A DNA stretch of 64,000 nt from Nocardioides carbamazepini (GTDB taxonomy: Bacteria; Actinomycetota; Actinomycetes; Propionibacteriales; Nocardioidaceae), in contig NZ_JAHTLF010000013.1 in assembly GCF_024614185.1 (NCBI RefSeq), positions 1 to 64,000 on the forward strand. The letters run 5' to 3'. Made by a program: the position numbers and the translations under genes. The first letter of the stretch is position 1. Every line of letters begins with the position of its first letter. The notes beneath the pieces were generated by a model. That model had not been told where the DNA came from and made no database searches. It saw nothing but the letters and a program-made list of their open reading frames with translations. Below are positions 35,429 through 44,100 of the stretch, in pieces.

Positions 35429-35580
35429 CCCTCCATTGTGCTGCCTCGGCCGGGCGAAAGCCCGGCGCCACCCCGGCTCTGAGCCGGGCGTCGTCCTTCG
35501 CACCCGGCGTCTCGGTCGCGGATCCGTCGCATCGACGACCGGAATGCCGGGTGCGATGCAACCGCCGCGGGTAGGCGCTT
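35429..35580. other. Structured 152-bp intergenic region
   Basis: Contains CCCGGCTC/GAGCCGGG (35472-35488) and the pair CGCACCCGGC (35499-35508) with GCCGGGTGCG (35546-35555), the latter 37 nt apart. These may form the terminator of the leuA/hydrolase operon and the recO leader. No gene seen. Confidence 0.4.
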
Positions 35581-36453
35581 TCAGGACGACCGGGTACGAC
35601 GCCCGCGGCGTGCCGGACGCGTGCACTCCCGGGCGAACCGGGTGACCACGAGATCGAGCCGCTCGGGGCGGCGGCGCCACTCCAGCGGCGCCGCGGCACG
35701 CTCGAGCGTGGCTCCGGCGATCTCGCCGGCGACCAGCTCGGCATCGCCGGCCGGGTGGAACGGGTCGCCCGTCCGGGCGAGCACGAGCGTCGGGACGGTC
35801 AGGGCCGCGCGCTCGGCGCTGGGCGGCGCGAACCTGCCGAAGAGGACGCCGTGGACGACGGCGGCGACCTGGGCGGGGCGCGCGTCGAGGGTCTCCAGGG
35901 ACAGCCGCACCCACTCCGGGGCGAGTCGCCGCGGAAGGGGCCGGGTGACCAGTCGCAGCGCGGTCAGGGCGAGCGGGGCGAACCGCGCCGTCGCCAGGAC
36001 CGGGGCCAGCAGCGAGAGCTGGGCACCGAGCGCGTTCTCCAGGACCGGCCCGTCGAGCAGGAGGCCGGCGACCCGCTCGGGAGCGATCACCGCCACCTCG
36101 AGGGCGACGTTGGCGCCGAGGGAGCTCCCGCCGACGACCGCCCGGCTCGCGCCCACGTGGTCGAGCAGCGCCACGACCTGCTCGGCGAACGCGGTCACCG
36201 AGTAGGACAGCGGGTCCGCGGGGCCGTCCGAGCGCCCGTGGCCGAGCGGGTCGAGGGCCAGCACGTGCAGGCCGTTCGAGGCGAGCATCCGCGCGGTGCG
36301 GTCGTGCACCCGCCGCGGTACCAGCAGCGGCGGCACCAGGACGACCCACGCGTCCCCGGCGCCGTACTCGGTGAACTCGAGGCGGTCGCGGCCGCGCCGG
36401 CCGGAGACGAAGACCTGTCCGACCTGCTCGGAGGCCAGCGCGGCGCGACCCAT
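35581..36453 (-). CDS. Alpha/beta-fold hydrolase
   Basis: A 290-residue hydrolase. The nucleophile elbow is GGSSLGA (Ser in GxSxG form), the oxyanion region LVPPLLVPR, LDPLGHGRSDGP, and the acid/His side includes VLARTGDPFHPAGDAEL. The final His of a classical triad is not obvious in the Arg-rich tail, which ends in RRGRRTRSS. The ATG is one base from the leuA stop, so it is the second gene of that operon. Substrate unknown. Confidence 0.82.
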   Translation of the reverse strand: MGRAALASEQVGQVFVSGRRGRDRLEFTEYGAGDAWVVLVPPLLVPRRVHDRTARMLASNGLHVLALDPLGHGRSDGPADPLSYSVTAFAEQVVALLDHVGASRAVVGGSSLGANVALEVAVIAPERVAGLLLDGPVLENALGAQLSLLAPVLATARFAPLALTALRLVTRPLPRRLAPEWVRLSLETLDARPAQVAAVVHGVLFGRFAPPSAERAALTVPTLVLARTGDPFHPAGDAELVAGEIAGATLERAAAPLEWRRRPERLDLVVTRFARECTRPARRGRRTRSS

Positions 36454-36454
36454 C

Positions 36455-38224
36455 TCAGTCGGCTGCCGGCTCGACGGGCGCCGTCGGGATCGTCGTCGCG
36501 CGCGCCCGGTTGGCGGCGCACACCACGGCACGCAGCGAGGCCGTGACGATGTTGTGGTGCAGGCCGATGCCCCAGACGATCTCGCCGGCGACCTCGCACT
36601 CGACGTACGCCGCCGCGACGGCGTCGCCACCCGAGGACAGCGCGTGCTCGGCGTAGTCGAGGACGCGGATGTCGGCCCCGGCCTGACGCATGCCGTCGAT
36701 GAACGCGGCGACCGGGCCGTTGCCCATGCCGGTGAAGGTCTGCTCCTCGCCGCGGACCACGAGGCGGACCTCCTGGCGGTCGTCGCCGTCCTCGCTGGTG
36801 ACCGACGAGAACGAGACCAGGCTGTAGGGGGCCTCGCGGTCGAGGTACTCCTTGCGGAAGATCTCCCAGATCGCCTCGGGCGTGACCTCGCCGCCCTGGG
36901 CGTCGGTGTGCTGCTGGATGACCCGGCTGAACTCGATCTGCGCGCGGCGGGGCAGGTCCAGGCTGTGCTCGGCCTTGAGGACGTAGGCCACGCCGCCCTT
37001 GCCGGACTGGCTGTTGACCCGGATGACCGCCTCGTAGGTGCGGCCGACGTCCTTCGGGTCGATCGGCAGGTACGGCGCCTCCCAGGGGATCTCGCCGACG
37101 GGCTTGCCCTGCTCGGCAGCGATCCGGTCGAGGTCCTCCAGGCCCTTCTTGATGGCGTCCTGGTGGGAGCCGGAGAAGGCGGTGTAGACCAGGTCTCCTG
37201 CCCACGGGTGGCGCGGGTGGACCGGCAGCTGGGTGCAGTACTCCACCGTGCGGCGGACCTCGTCGATCTCGGAGAAGTCGACCTGGGGGTCGATGCCCTG
37301 GCTGAACAGGTTCATGCCGAGGGTGACCAGGTCGACGTTGCCGGTGCGCTCGCCGTGGCCGAACAGGCAGCCCTCGACCCGGTCGGCACCGGCCATCAGC
37401 GCGAGCTCGGTCGCGGCGACGGCCGTGCCGCGGTCGTTGTGCGGGTGCAGGCTGATGATCGAGTGGGCGCGACGGGACAGGTTGCGCCCGAAGTACTCGA
37501 TCTGGTCGGCGTAGGTGTTGGGCGTCGACATCTCGACGGTCGCGGGCAGGTTCAGGATGATCTCCCGGCCCTCCTCGGGCTGCCACACGTCGGAGACCCG
37601 CTCACAGACCTCGAGCGCGAAGTCCGTGGGCGTCTGCGTGAAGATCTCGGGGCTGTACTGGTAGCCGAAGTCGGTGCCCCCGGCCGCACCGAGCAGCTGG
37701 TCGGCGTACTTCATGACCCACTCGGTGCCGCGGGTCGCGATCGCGATGCACTCGGCCTCGGTGACGCCGAAGACCACCCGCTGGAAGAGGGGGGCGGTCG
37801 CGTTGTAGAGGTGCACGGTCGCCTTGGCGGCGCCCTGGAGCGACTCGACGGTGCGCGCGATCAGGTCCTCGCGGGCCTGGGTCAGCACCGAGACCCGGAC
37901 GTCGTCGGGGATCCGGTCCTCCTCGACGAGCTGGCGCACGAAGTCGAAGTCGGTCTGGCTCGCGGCTGGGAACCCGACCTCGATCTCCTTGTAGCCCATC
38001 TTCACCAGGAGCTCGAACATCTTCATCTTGCGCGAGGGGCTCATCGGGTCGATGAGCGCCTGGTTGCCGTCGCGCAGGTCGGTGGACAGCCACCGGGGGG
38101 CGCGGGTGATCTTCTGGTCCGGCCAGGTGCGGTCCGGCACGGTGACGGGCTCGAAGGCGGTGTAGCGGTGGTACGGCATCCCGCTCGGCTGCTGGCTGGG
38201 GATGGTGACGCGCTGCTGGTTCAT
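36455..38224 (-). CDS. leuA: 2-isopropylmalate synthase
   Basis: First committed step of leucine synthesis: acetyl-CoA plus 2-ketoisovalerate gives 2-isopropylmalate. The 589-residue protein is the long actinobacterial (LeuA2) type: DLRDGNQAL, metal ligands in LHPHNDRGTAVA and a C-terminal regulatory domain for leucine feedback. The ATG has GAGGAA upstream. A leader peptide with three Leu codons and competing RNA stems precede it, indicating attenuation. Confidence 0.97.
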   Translation of the reverse strand: MNQQRVTIPSQQPSGMPYHRYTAFEPVTVPDRTWPDQKITRAPRWLSTDLRDGNQALIDPMSPSRKMKMFELLVKMGYKEIEVGFPAASQTDFDFVRQLVEEDRIPDDVRVSVLTQAREDLIARTVESLQGAAKATVHLYNATAPLFQRVVFGVTEAECIAIATRGTEWVMKYADQLLGAAGGTDFGYQYSPEIFTQTPTDFALEVCERVSDVWQPEEGREIILNLPATVEMSTPNTYADQIEYFGRNLSRRAHSIISLHPHNDRGTAVAATELALMAGADRVEGCLFGHGERTGNVDLVTLGMNLFSQGIDPQVDFSEIDEVRRTVEYCTQLPVHPRHPWAGDLVYTAFSGSHQDAIKKGLEDLDRIAAEQGKPVGEIPWEAPYLPIDPKDVGRTYEAVIRVNSQSGKGGVAYVLKAEHSLDLPRRAQIEFSRVIQQHTDAQGGEVTPEAIWEIFRKEYLDREAPYSLVSFSSVTSEDGDDRQEVRLVVRGEEQTFTGMGNGPVAAFIDGMRQAGADIRVLDYAEHALSSGGDAVAAAYVECEVAGEIVWGIGLHHNIVTASLRAVVCAANRARATTIPTAPVEPAAD

Positions 38225-38312
38225 GACTTCCTCGGGTTCGTGAGTGACGAGATGGCGCCGGGCGCGCGACTCACTCCGCAACGAGGGGGTCCGGCTTCAG
38301 ACCTCGCTGCGG
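38225..38312 (-). promoter_or_regulatory. leuA attenuator RNA stems
   Basis: In the transcript, CCGCAGCGAGG just after the Leu codons (38312-38302) can pair with CCUCGUUGCGG (38286-38276) over 11 bp with one G-U. Next, GUGAGU (38274-38269) can pair with ACUCAC (38245-38240), ending 8 nt before the leuA GAGGAA. A ribosome stalled at the Leu codons would cover the first arm and change the fold. No U-run is present, so control may be of termination or of ribosome access. Confidence 0.6.
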
Positions 38313-38338
38313 CCGCTAAGAAGGAGGGCTCGCGTCAT
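38297..38338 (-). CDS. leuA leader peptide
   Basis: A 13-codon ORF, MTRALLLSGRSEV, with consecutive Leu codons CTC CTT CTT at positions 5-7, 72 bp upstream of leuA on the same strand. An extended -10, TGC-TAGAGT, ends 10 bp before its ATG, giving a very short leader and no Shine-Dalgarno. Leader-peptide control of actinobacterial leuA is known; this has the expected parts. Confidence 0.75.
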   Translation of the reverse strand: MTRALLLSGRSEV

Positions 38339-38348
38339 GATGGGAGGC

Positions 38349-38354
38349 ACTCTA
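38349..38354 (-). promoter_or_regulatory. -10 box of the leuA transcript
   Basis: TAGAGT on the minus strand, preceded by TGC, which makes an extended -10. No clear -35. It lies 10 bp before the leader peptide ATG. Confidence 0.5.
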
Positions 38355-38380
38355 GCAGGACCCGGTCTCCGGAGCGGGCG

Positions 38381-38399
38381 CTCGGGTACCACGCGGGGG
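38381..38399 (+). promoter_or_regulatory. GGGTAC element upstream of katE
   Basis: CTCGGGTACCACGCGGGGG resembles the two elements at 5165 and 5945 (shared core CGGGTACC, then a CG-rich tract). GGGTAC resembles SigB/SigF-type -10 boxes, and katE genes are often stress-controlled. Confidence 0.35.
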
Positions 38400-38420
38400 T
38401 CCGCAACCCGAGGAGCCCCC

Positions 38421-40643
38421 ATGAACGCGAAGGACCCGAAGCACGACCTCGTCCCCGGCGCGCCCGCCGCCGTGCCACCCACCCTCGCCGAGCCGACCGA
38501 TCCGGTCGAGCCGCTCCCGCCCAAGCCCGACCAGGGCACTCCCGAGACCCGCACCCCCACGGGCGCCGAGACCGGCACCGACCCGCGCACGGCCGGCCAG
38601 CAGGGCCGGTGGCTGACCACCGCGACCGGCGTACGCGTGCACGACACCGACCACTCGCTCAAGGCGGGCGAGCGTGGACCGACGCTGCTGCAGGACCACC
38701 ACCTGCGGGAGAAGATCACCCACTTCGACCACGAGCGCATCCCCGAGCGGGTCGTCCACGCGCGCGGCGCCGGCGCCCACGGCCACTTCGAGGGCTACGG
38801 CACCGCCGACACGGTGACCTGCGCCGGGCTCTTCGCGGAGGGCAAGCGGACGCCGGTCTTCGTGCGCTTCTCGACCGTGCTGGGCTCGCGGGGCTCGGCC
38901 GACACGGTGCGTGACACCCGCGGCTTCGCCACGAAGTTCTACACGGACGAGGGTGTGTGGGACCTGGTCGGCAACAACATCCCCGTCTTCTTCATCCAGG
39001 ACGGGATCAAGTTCCCCGACATCATCCACGCCGGCAAGCCGCACCCGGACCGGGAGATCCCCCAGGCGCAGAGCGCGCACGACACCTTCTGGGACTTCGT
39101 CTCCCTCCACACCGAGGCGCAGCACCACACGCTGTGGAACATGTCCGACCGGGGCATCCCGCGCTCCTACCGGATGATGGAGGGCTTCGGCGTCCACACC
39201 TTCCGGCTCACCCGCGCCGACGGCACGACCTCGTTGGCCAAGTTCCACTGGAAGCCCAAGCTCGGCATCCACTCCCTCACCTGGGAGGAGGCCCAGCTGG
39301 TCGGCGGCCTCGATCCGGACTTCCACCGCCGTGACCTGGCCGACGCGATCGAGTCCGGCGCCTTCCCCGAGTGGGAGCTCGGCGTCCAGGTCTTCGAGGA
39401 CACCCCGGAGCAGATGTTCGAGGGCATCGACCTGCTCGACCCGACGAAGATCGTGCCCGAGGAGCTCGCACCGGTGCAGCCCATCGGCCGGATGGTGCTC
39501 GACCGCAACCCCACGAACTTCTTCGCCGAGACCGAGCAGGTCGCCTTCCACGTCGGGCACCTCGTCCCCGGCATCGACGTCACCGACGACCCGCTGATGC
39601 AGGCCCGGCTCTTCTCGTACGTCGACACGCAGCTCACCCGCCTGGGCGGGCCGAACTTCGACCAGATCCCGATCAACCGCACGCACGCGCCGGTCAACGA
39701 CATGCTCCGCGACGGCCTCCACCAGCACGCGGTGCACGCCGGCGTGGCGCCGTACCGTCCCAACTCGCTGGACGGCGGCTGCCCCTTCCACGCCGGCACC
39801 GAACTCTCCGACGAGGAGACCCGCGCCTTCGTGGAGGCTGCCCACGCGGTCGAGGGACGCAAGGTGCGCGCCCAGCCCGCGTCGTACGACGACCACTTCA
39901 GCCAGGCGCGGCTGTTCTGGGCGAGCGTGAGCCCGGTCGAGCAGGAGCACATCGTCCGCGCCTACTCGTTCGAGCTCGGCAAGTGCTACGAGTCGGCGAT
40001 CAAGGAGCGGCAGCTCCAGGCGCTCGCCAACATCGACGCGACGCTGTGCGCCGAGGTCGCGACCGCGCTCGGGCTTCCCGCGCCCGAGCCCACCGAGGAG
40101 CCGGCGGACGTCGTACCGAGCCCGGCGCTCTCGCAGCTCACCGGCGGGCCGTGGCCCGGCGACGGCCGCGTCGTCGGGATCGTGATCGACCCCGACGGCG
40201 CTCTCGACGACGTGTCCGAGGTGCGCGCCGCCGTCCTCGCCGCGGGGATGCTCCCGCTCCTCATCGCGCCCCGCGGCGGCACGCTCGGCGAGCTCGACGT
40301 CCAGCGCACGTTCGCCACGGCCCGCTCCGTGGAGTACGACGCCGTCCTCGTCGCCGGCTGCCCGCCTCCGGCACCCGACGCCCTCCCGGCGCGGGATGCC
40401 AAGGCCGGCGCCGCCGACAGCGCGCGACTCGACCCACGCGTCGTCCTGCTGCTCGAGGAGGCGTTCCGGCACGCCAAGGCCCTCGGTGCCTGGGGCACCG
40501 GTCTCCAGGCGCTGGAGATCGCCGGCATCCCCACCGACGTGGCGGGCGTCGCGACCGGCAGCGCCGGGCCCGACGTGCTGAGCCAGGTGCAGGACCTGAT
40601 CGGCACCCACCGGACCTGGGAGCGCTTCGCGACCGCGGTCTAG
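38421..40643 (+). CDS. katE: Large-subunit monofunctional catalase (HPII type)
   Basis: Breaks down hydrogen peroxide. The 740-residue clade 2 catalase has the distal His in RVVHARGAGAHG, Asn in LVGNNIPVFF and the haem-ligand Tyr in RLFSYVDTQLTRLGG. A C-terminal DJ-1/class I amidotransferase-like domain (about 580-740, GRVVGIVIDPDG) marks large-subunit catalases. A Pro-rich N-terminal extension of about 60 residues precedes the core. GAGGAG lies upstream of the ATG. Divergent from leuA. Confidence 0.96.
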   Translation: MNAKDPKHDLVPGAPAAVPPTLAEPTDPVEPLPPKPDQGTPETRTPTGAETGTDPRTAGQQGRWLTTATGVRVHDTDHSLKAGERGPTLLQDHHLREKITHFDHERIPERVVHARGAGAHGHFEGYGTADTVTCAGLFAEGKRTPVFVRFSTVLGSRGSADTVRDTRGFATKFYTDEGVWDLVGNNIPVFFIQDGIKFPDIIHAGKPHPDREIPQAQSAHDTFWDFVSLHTEAQHHTLWNMSDRGIPRSYRMMEGFGVHTFRLTRADGTTSLAKFHWKPKLGIHSLTWEEAQLVGGLDPDFHRRDLADAIESGAFPEWELGVQVFEDTPEQMFEGIDLLDPTKIVPEELAPVQPIGRMVLDRNPTNFFAETEQVAFHVGHLVPGIDVTDDPLMQARLFSYVDTQLTRLGGPNFDQIPINRTHAPVNDMLRDGLHQHAVHAGVAPYRPNSLDGGCPFHAGTELSDEETRAFVEAAHAVEGRKVRAQPASYDDHFSQARLFWASVSPVEQEHIVRAYSFELGKCYESAIKERQLQALANIDATLCAEVATALGLPAPEPTEEPADVVPSPALSQLTGGPWPGDGRVVGIVIDPDGALDDVSEVRAAVLAAGMLPLLIAPRGGTLGELDVQRTFATARSVEYDAVLVAGCPPPAPDALPARDAKAGAADSARLDPRVVLLLEEAFRHAKALGAWGTGLQALEIAGIPTDVAGVATGSAGPDVLSQVQDLIGTHRTWERFATAV

Positions 40644-40646
40644 CCT
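40641..40646 (+). promoter_or_regulatory. -10 box of a leaderless promoter (flavodoxin-like gene)
   Basis: TAGCCT begins in the katE stop codon and is followed by GGTGGG (6 nt) and the GTG at 40653. GGTGGG could instead be a weak Shine-Dalgarno. Confidence 0.35.
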
Positions 40647-40652
40647 GGTGGG

Positions 40653-41153
40653 GTGCCGACGCTCCTGATCGTCCACCACTCCCCCAGCCGCTCGATGCAG
40701 ACGCTGCTCGCCCAGGTCGTCGCCGGGGCCAACGACGAGGACGTGCAGGCCGGCACCGCGGTCGAGGTCGTGGTGCGCCCCGCGCTCGACGCCACGGCCG
40801 ACGACGTCCTGGGAGCCGACGGGTACGTCCTCGGGACGACGGCGAACTTCGGCTACATGAGCGGGGCGCTCAAGCACTTCTTCGACTCCACCTTCCTCGC
40901 CGTCGGCGGCGCCCTCGACCCGACCGGGGCGCCTGCCGACGGCGGCGGTGAGACCGCCGGCCGGCCGTACGGCCTGTGGCTGCACGGCCGCTACGACCTC
41001 ACCGGCGCCGAGCGGTCCGTGCAGTCGATCGTCGGTGCCCTCGACTGGCGCCAGGGGTACGACGTGCTCGGCGTGCTCGGTCCCGTCGACGACGCCGCCC
41101 TGGAGGCGGCCTATGCGCTGGGCGCTACGATCGCGGCACTCCTGACCGACTGA
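40653..41153 (+). CDS. Flavodoxin-fold NAD(P)H-dependent oxidoreductase
   Basis: A 166-residue flavodoxin-like protein. The phosphate-binding loop HHSPSRSMQTLL follows beta-strand 1, and GTTANFGYMSGALKHFFD is the FMN-binding loop of WrbA/FMN reductase-type proteins. It could reduce quinones or flavins and lies 9 bp after katE, which suggests an oxidative-stress role. GTG start. Confidence 0.82.
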   Translation: MPTLLIVHHSPSRSMQTLLAQVVAGANDEDVQAGTAVEVVVRPALDATADDVLGADGYVLGTTANFGYMSGALKHFFDSTFLAVGGALDPTGAPADGGGETAGRPYGLWLHGRYDLTGAERSVQSIVGALDWRQGYDVLGVLGPVDDAALEAAYALGATIAALLTD

Positions 41154-41221
41154 TCACCGACCTGCGACCGACCTGTTCTCCGACCTGGATGCCGACGTCA
41201 CGAGAGGGGCTCTGACACCGG

Positions 41222-42034
41222 ATGCTGCACCGTGCCGTCCGCGTGGTCGGGATGCTCGCGCTCGCCCTGCTCGTGCCGGCCCTCGCCGCCTGCGGCAGTG
41301 AGAGCCAGGGCAAGAACACCGACGACGACCTGGTCGACGCGCTCGAGGTCCCCGAGAGCGGTGTGTGCCGCAATCTGACCCCCGACGACGTCGCGCTGCC
41401 GGCCAACGCGACCGCGACGGTCCCCTGCTCGGAGGAGCACACCGCGGAGACCTTCGCGACCGGAGAGCTCCCCGAGGAGTTCGACGACGCCGAGTACGAC
41501 GACACCGAGCTCGGCCACTACGCGTACCGCACCTGCTCGACCGCCTTCGCGACGTTCGTCGAGGCCGACGAGAGCCTGGTGCTGCGCACGACGCTGAGCT
41601 GGGCCTGGTTCCGCCCCTCGGCGAAGGCCTGGGGCAAGGGCGCCCGCTGGTACCGCTGCGACGTGCTCGGCGGCAGCACGGCCAGCGCGACGTACCGCCC
41701 CCTCCCGGAGACCGCGAAGGGCATGCTCGCCGGACGCCCGCCGGACGTCTGGCTCAGCTGCGCGCGCGGTCCCTCGGTCGGGGAGGGCGAGAAGGTGCCG
41801 TGCTCGCAGAAGCACGACTGGCGTGCCGTGACGACGGTCAAGCTCGGCCAGCCCGAGGACACCTACCCCGGTGACCGGGTGATGGAGAGCCGCACCCGGT
41901 CGTTCTGCTCGACGTCGGTCCAGGCGTGGCTCAACTACCCGGCGGAGTACGAGTACGGCTTCACCTTCTTCCACAAGGCCGAGTGGGAGGCCGGCGTCCG
42001 GCGGTCGGTGTGCTGGGCGAGGACGAGTGAGTGA
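41222..42034 (+). CDS. Septum-formation-family lipoprotein (first copy)
   Basis: A 270-residue lipoprotein with lipobox LAAC (Cys at about 24). Two repeats of the septum-formation-type pattern follow: a Cys, then PCSEEHTAETF, with a paired WYRCDV, and later PCSQKHDWRAV with CWARTSE. The paired Cys and Cys-x2-4-His patterns suggest disulphide-bonded modules. The exact role of this family is unclear despite its name. It is followed by an overlapping paralogue. Confidence 0.75.
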   Translation: MLHRAVRVVGMLALALLVPALAACGSESQGKNTDDDLVDALEVPESGVCRNLTPDDVALPANATATVPCSEEHTAETFATGELPEEFDDAEYDDTELGHYAYRTCSTAFATFVEADESLVLRTTLSWAWFRPSAKAWGKGARWYRCDVLGGSTASATYRPLPETAKGMLAGRPPDVWLSCARGPSVGEGEKVPCSQKHDWRAVTTVKLGQPEDTYPGDRVMESRTRSFCSTSVQAWLNYPAEYEYGFTFFHKAEWEAGVRRSVCWARTSE

Positions 42035-42875
42035 CGACATGAGCGACCCCAGGATCCGCCGGGCGGGTGTCGCCGTCGCGGCGCTGTTGGCGCTGACCGG
42101 CCTCGTCGCCTGTGGCGACGGCGGGGACAAGGAGAAGGACCCGCCCCCGGAGGCCCCGTCGACGCAGACCACCGCGGCCGAGCCCGACCCCGGGCCGGCG
42201 ACCGGCGCCTGCTACGTGCTGCAGTACGACGCCGCCGTCGCCCCGACCTCGACGGTCGACGCCGTCGACTGCGCCCAGCCGCACACCAGCGTCACCTTCG
42301 CGATCGGCGCCATCGACGCGGTGGTCGACGGCCATCTGCTCGCCGTCGACTCCGACCGGGTCCAGGCGCAGGTGTCCTCGGCGTGCCCGAGCCAGCTGCT
42401 GACGTACGTCGGGGGCACGCTCACGAACCTCCGGCTGTCCATGATCCGTTCGATCTGGTTCACGCCGACCGTGGAGCAATCGGACGACGGCGCGACCTGG
42501 TACCGCTGCGACGCGGTGCTCCTCGACGGCGCCTCGAAGCTCGCCGACCTCGACGGCGACCTCAAGGGCGTGCTCGACGCACCGACCGTGCCCGACCGGT
42601 ATGCCATGTGCGGCACCGCAGCGCCCGATGCCCCGGACTTCGAGCGGGTGCGCTGCTCGGCGAAGCACTCCTGGCGGGCCATCGACGTCGTCGTCTTCGA
42701 CGCCGCGGACTACCCCGGCGTCAAGCAGGTCCGTGCCGCCGGCCGGACCCGTTGCGAGGACGCCGCCGCCGACGTCGCCGAGGACCCGTTGACCTTCAAG
42801 TGGGGCTATGAATGGCCCACCAAGGAGCAGTGGGCGATGGGCCAGAAGTTCGGCCGCTGCTGGACCGCTGACTGA
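42027..42875 (+). CDS. Septum-formation-family lipoprotein (second copy)
   Basis: A 282-residue paralogue of the preceding gene, with lipobox VAC after LLALTGL and the same spaced motifs: DCAQPHTSVTF, WYRCDAVLL, RCSAKHSWRAID and a final RCWTAD. I chose the GTG because AGGA precedes it by 5 bp, so it overlaps the first copy by 8 bp; an ATG four codons in is possible. The pair are probably coupled in translation and may form a heteromer. Confidence 0.75.
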   Translation: MSDDMSDPRIRRAGVAVAALLALTGLVACGDGGDKEKDPPPEAPSTQTTAAEPDPGPATGACYVLQYDAAVAPTSTVDAVDCAQPHTSVTFAIGAIDAVVDGHLLAVDSDRVQAQVSSACPSQLLTYVGGTLTNLRLSMIRSIWFTPTVEQSDDGATWYRCDAVLLDGASKLADLDGDLKGVLDAPTVPDRYAMCGTAAPDAPDFERVRCSAKHSWRAIDVVVFDAADYPGVKQVRAAGRTRCEDAAADVAEDPLTFKWGYEWPTKEQWAMGQKFGRCWTAD

Positions 42876-43080
42876 GCTTTCCTGCGCGAGCGTGTCGGCG
42901 CTTCGCTTGACACGCTGCCGCGCCGCGGTTGGCTTCCGTAGGCCCGACCTTGACGTGGCGGCAAGACGGTCGGCTCGCGGAAAGGCTCGCCTCCTCCGCT
43001 CCGGTCGCTCGTGCCTCGCTCCCTGCGCTCCGTCGCCCTCGCTTCCCGCGAGGACCGACACGTGGGGTGACGGGCGCGCG
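42876..43080. other. Gene-free 205 bp with skewed, structured sequence
   Basis: Convergent ends of a lipoprotein gene and era. It holds GCGTGTC/GACACGC (42890-42915, 12-nt loop), CCGACC/GGTCGG (42944-42973), and a C/T-rich run (about 42985-43045) of irregular CGCTCC/CGCTTCC units. It may be a terminator plus a degenerate repeat element. No ORF or RNA gene recognised. Confidence 0.4.
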
Positions 43081-44100
43081 CTAGAAGCCCAGTTTGCGGA
43101 GCTGACGCGGGTCGCGCTGCCAGTCCTTGGCGATCTTGACGTGCAGGTCGAGGTAGACCGGGGTGCCGAGGAGGGCCTCGATCTGGTGGCGGGCGGTGGT
43201 GCCGACCTGGCGGAGGCGGACACCCTTCTTGCCAATCATGATGCCCTTCTGGGAGTCGCGCTCGACGTACAGGTTGGCGTGGATGTCGAGCAGCGGCTTG
43301 TCCTCGGGACGGTCCTCGCGCAGGCCCATCTCCTCGACGACCACGGCGATGGAGTGCGGGAGCTCGTCGCGGACGCCGTCGAGGGCGGCCTCGCGGATCA
43401 GCTCCGCGACCAGGATCTCCTCGGGGGCATCGGTGAGATCGCCGTCGGGGTAGAGCGGGGGCCCTTCAGGCATCAGCCCGACGAGGAGGTCGCCGAGGAG
43501 CGCGATCTGGTCGCCGCCGACCGAGGAGACGGGCACGATCTCGGCCCACTCCGTGCCGGTCTCGCGGCCCAGCTCGGCGATGTCGAGCAGGTGCTCCCCG
43601 ATCCGCTCGGGGGTGGCGAGGTCGGTCTTGGTCGCGACCGCGATCTTCGTCGTCCGGCGGACCTTGGCCAGCTCGTTGACCAGGAACCTGTCGCCGGGAC
43701 CGACCTTCTCGTCCGCCGGGAAGCAGACGGCGACGACGTCGACCTCGGCCCAGGTGGTCTTGACCAGGTCGTTGAGCCGCTCCCCCAGCAGGGTCCGCGG
43801 GCGGTGCAGCCCGGGGGTGTCGACGAGCACCAGCTGACCGTCGGCACGGTGCACGATGCCGCGTACGACGGTCCGGGTGGTCTGCGGCTTGTCGGAGGTG
43901 ATCACGATCTTCTGTCCGACGAGCGCGTTGGTCAGCGTGGACTTGCCGACGTTGGGGCGGCCGACGAAGCAGGCGAAGCCGCTGCGGTAGCCCTCGGGCA
44001 CGTCGCCGAGCCCGAAGACCGGCGCCGCCGGCGGGGGCAGCGCGCCGAAGTCCTCGTCGAACTCGTCCTCGTGGTCGAAGTCGTCGTCGTGCTCGCTCAT
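43081..44100 (-). CDS. era: GTPase Era
   Basis: An essential GTPase for maturation of 16S rRNA and the 30S subunit. The 339-residue product has G1 GRPNVGKS, G3 DTPGLH, G4 TKTD and a C-terminal KH domain with GIMIGKKGVRLRQVG. An acidic N-terminal extension of about 35 residues (DDDFDHEDEFDEDFG) precedes the GTPase. Start and upstream stop overlap as TGATG. Normally era adjoins corC/ybeY/phoH; here those are 15 kb away. Confidence 0.97.
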   Translation of the reverse strand: MSEHDDDFDHEDEFDEDFGALPPPAAPVFGLGDVPEGYRSGFACFVGRPNVGKSTLTNALVGQKIVITSDKPQTTRTVVRGIVHRADGQLVLVDTPGLHRPRTLLGERLNDLVKTTWAEVDVVAVCFPADEKVGPGDRFLVNELAKVRRTTKIAVATKTDLATPERIGEHLLDIAELGRETGTEWAEIVPVSSVGGDQIALLGDLLVGLMPEGPPLYPDGDLTDAPEEILVAELIREAALDGVRDELPHSIAVVVEEMGLREDRPEDKPLLDIHANLYVERDSQKGIMIGKKGVRLRQVGTTARHQIEALLGTPVYLDLHVKIAKDWQRDPRQLRKLGF

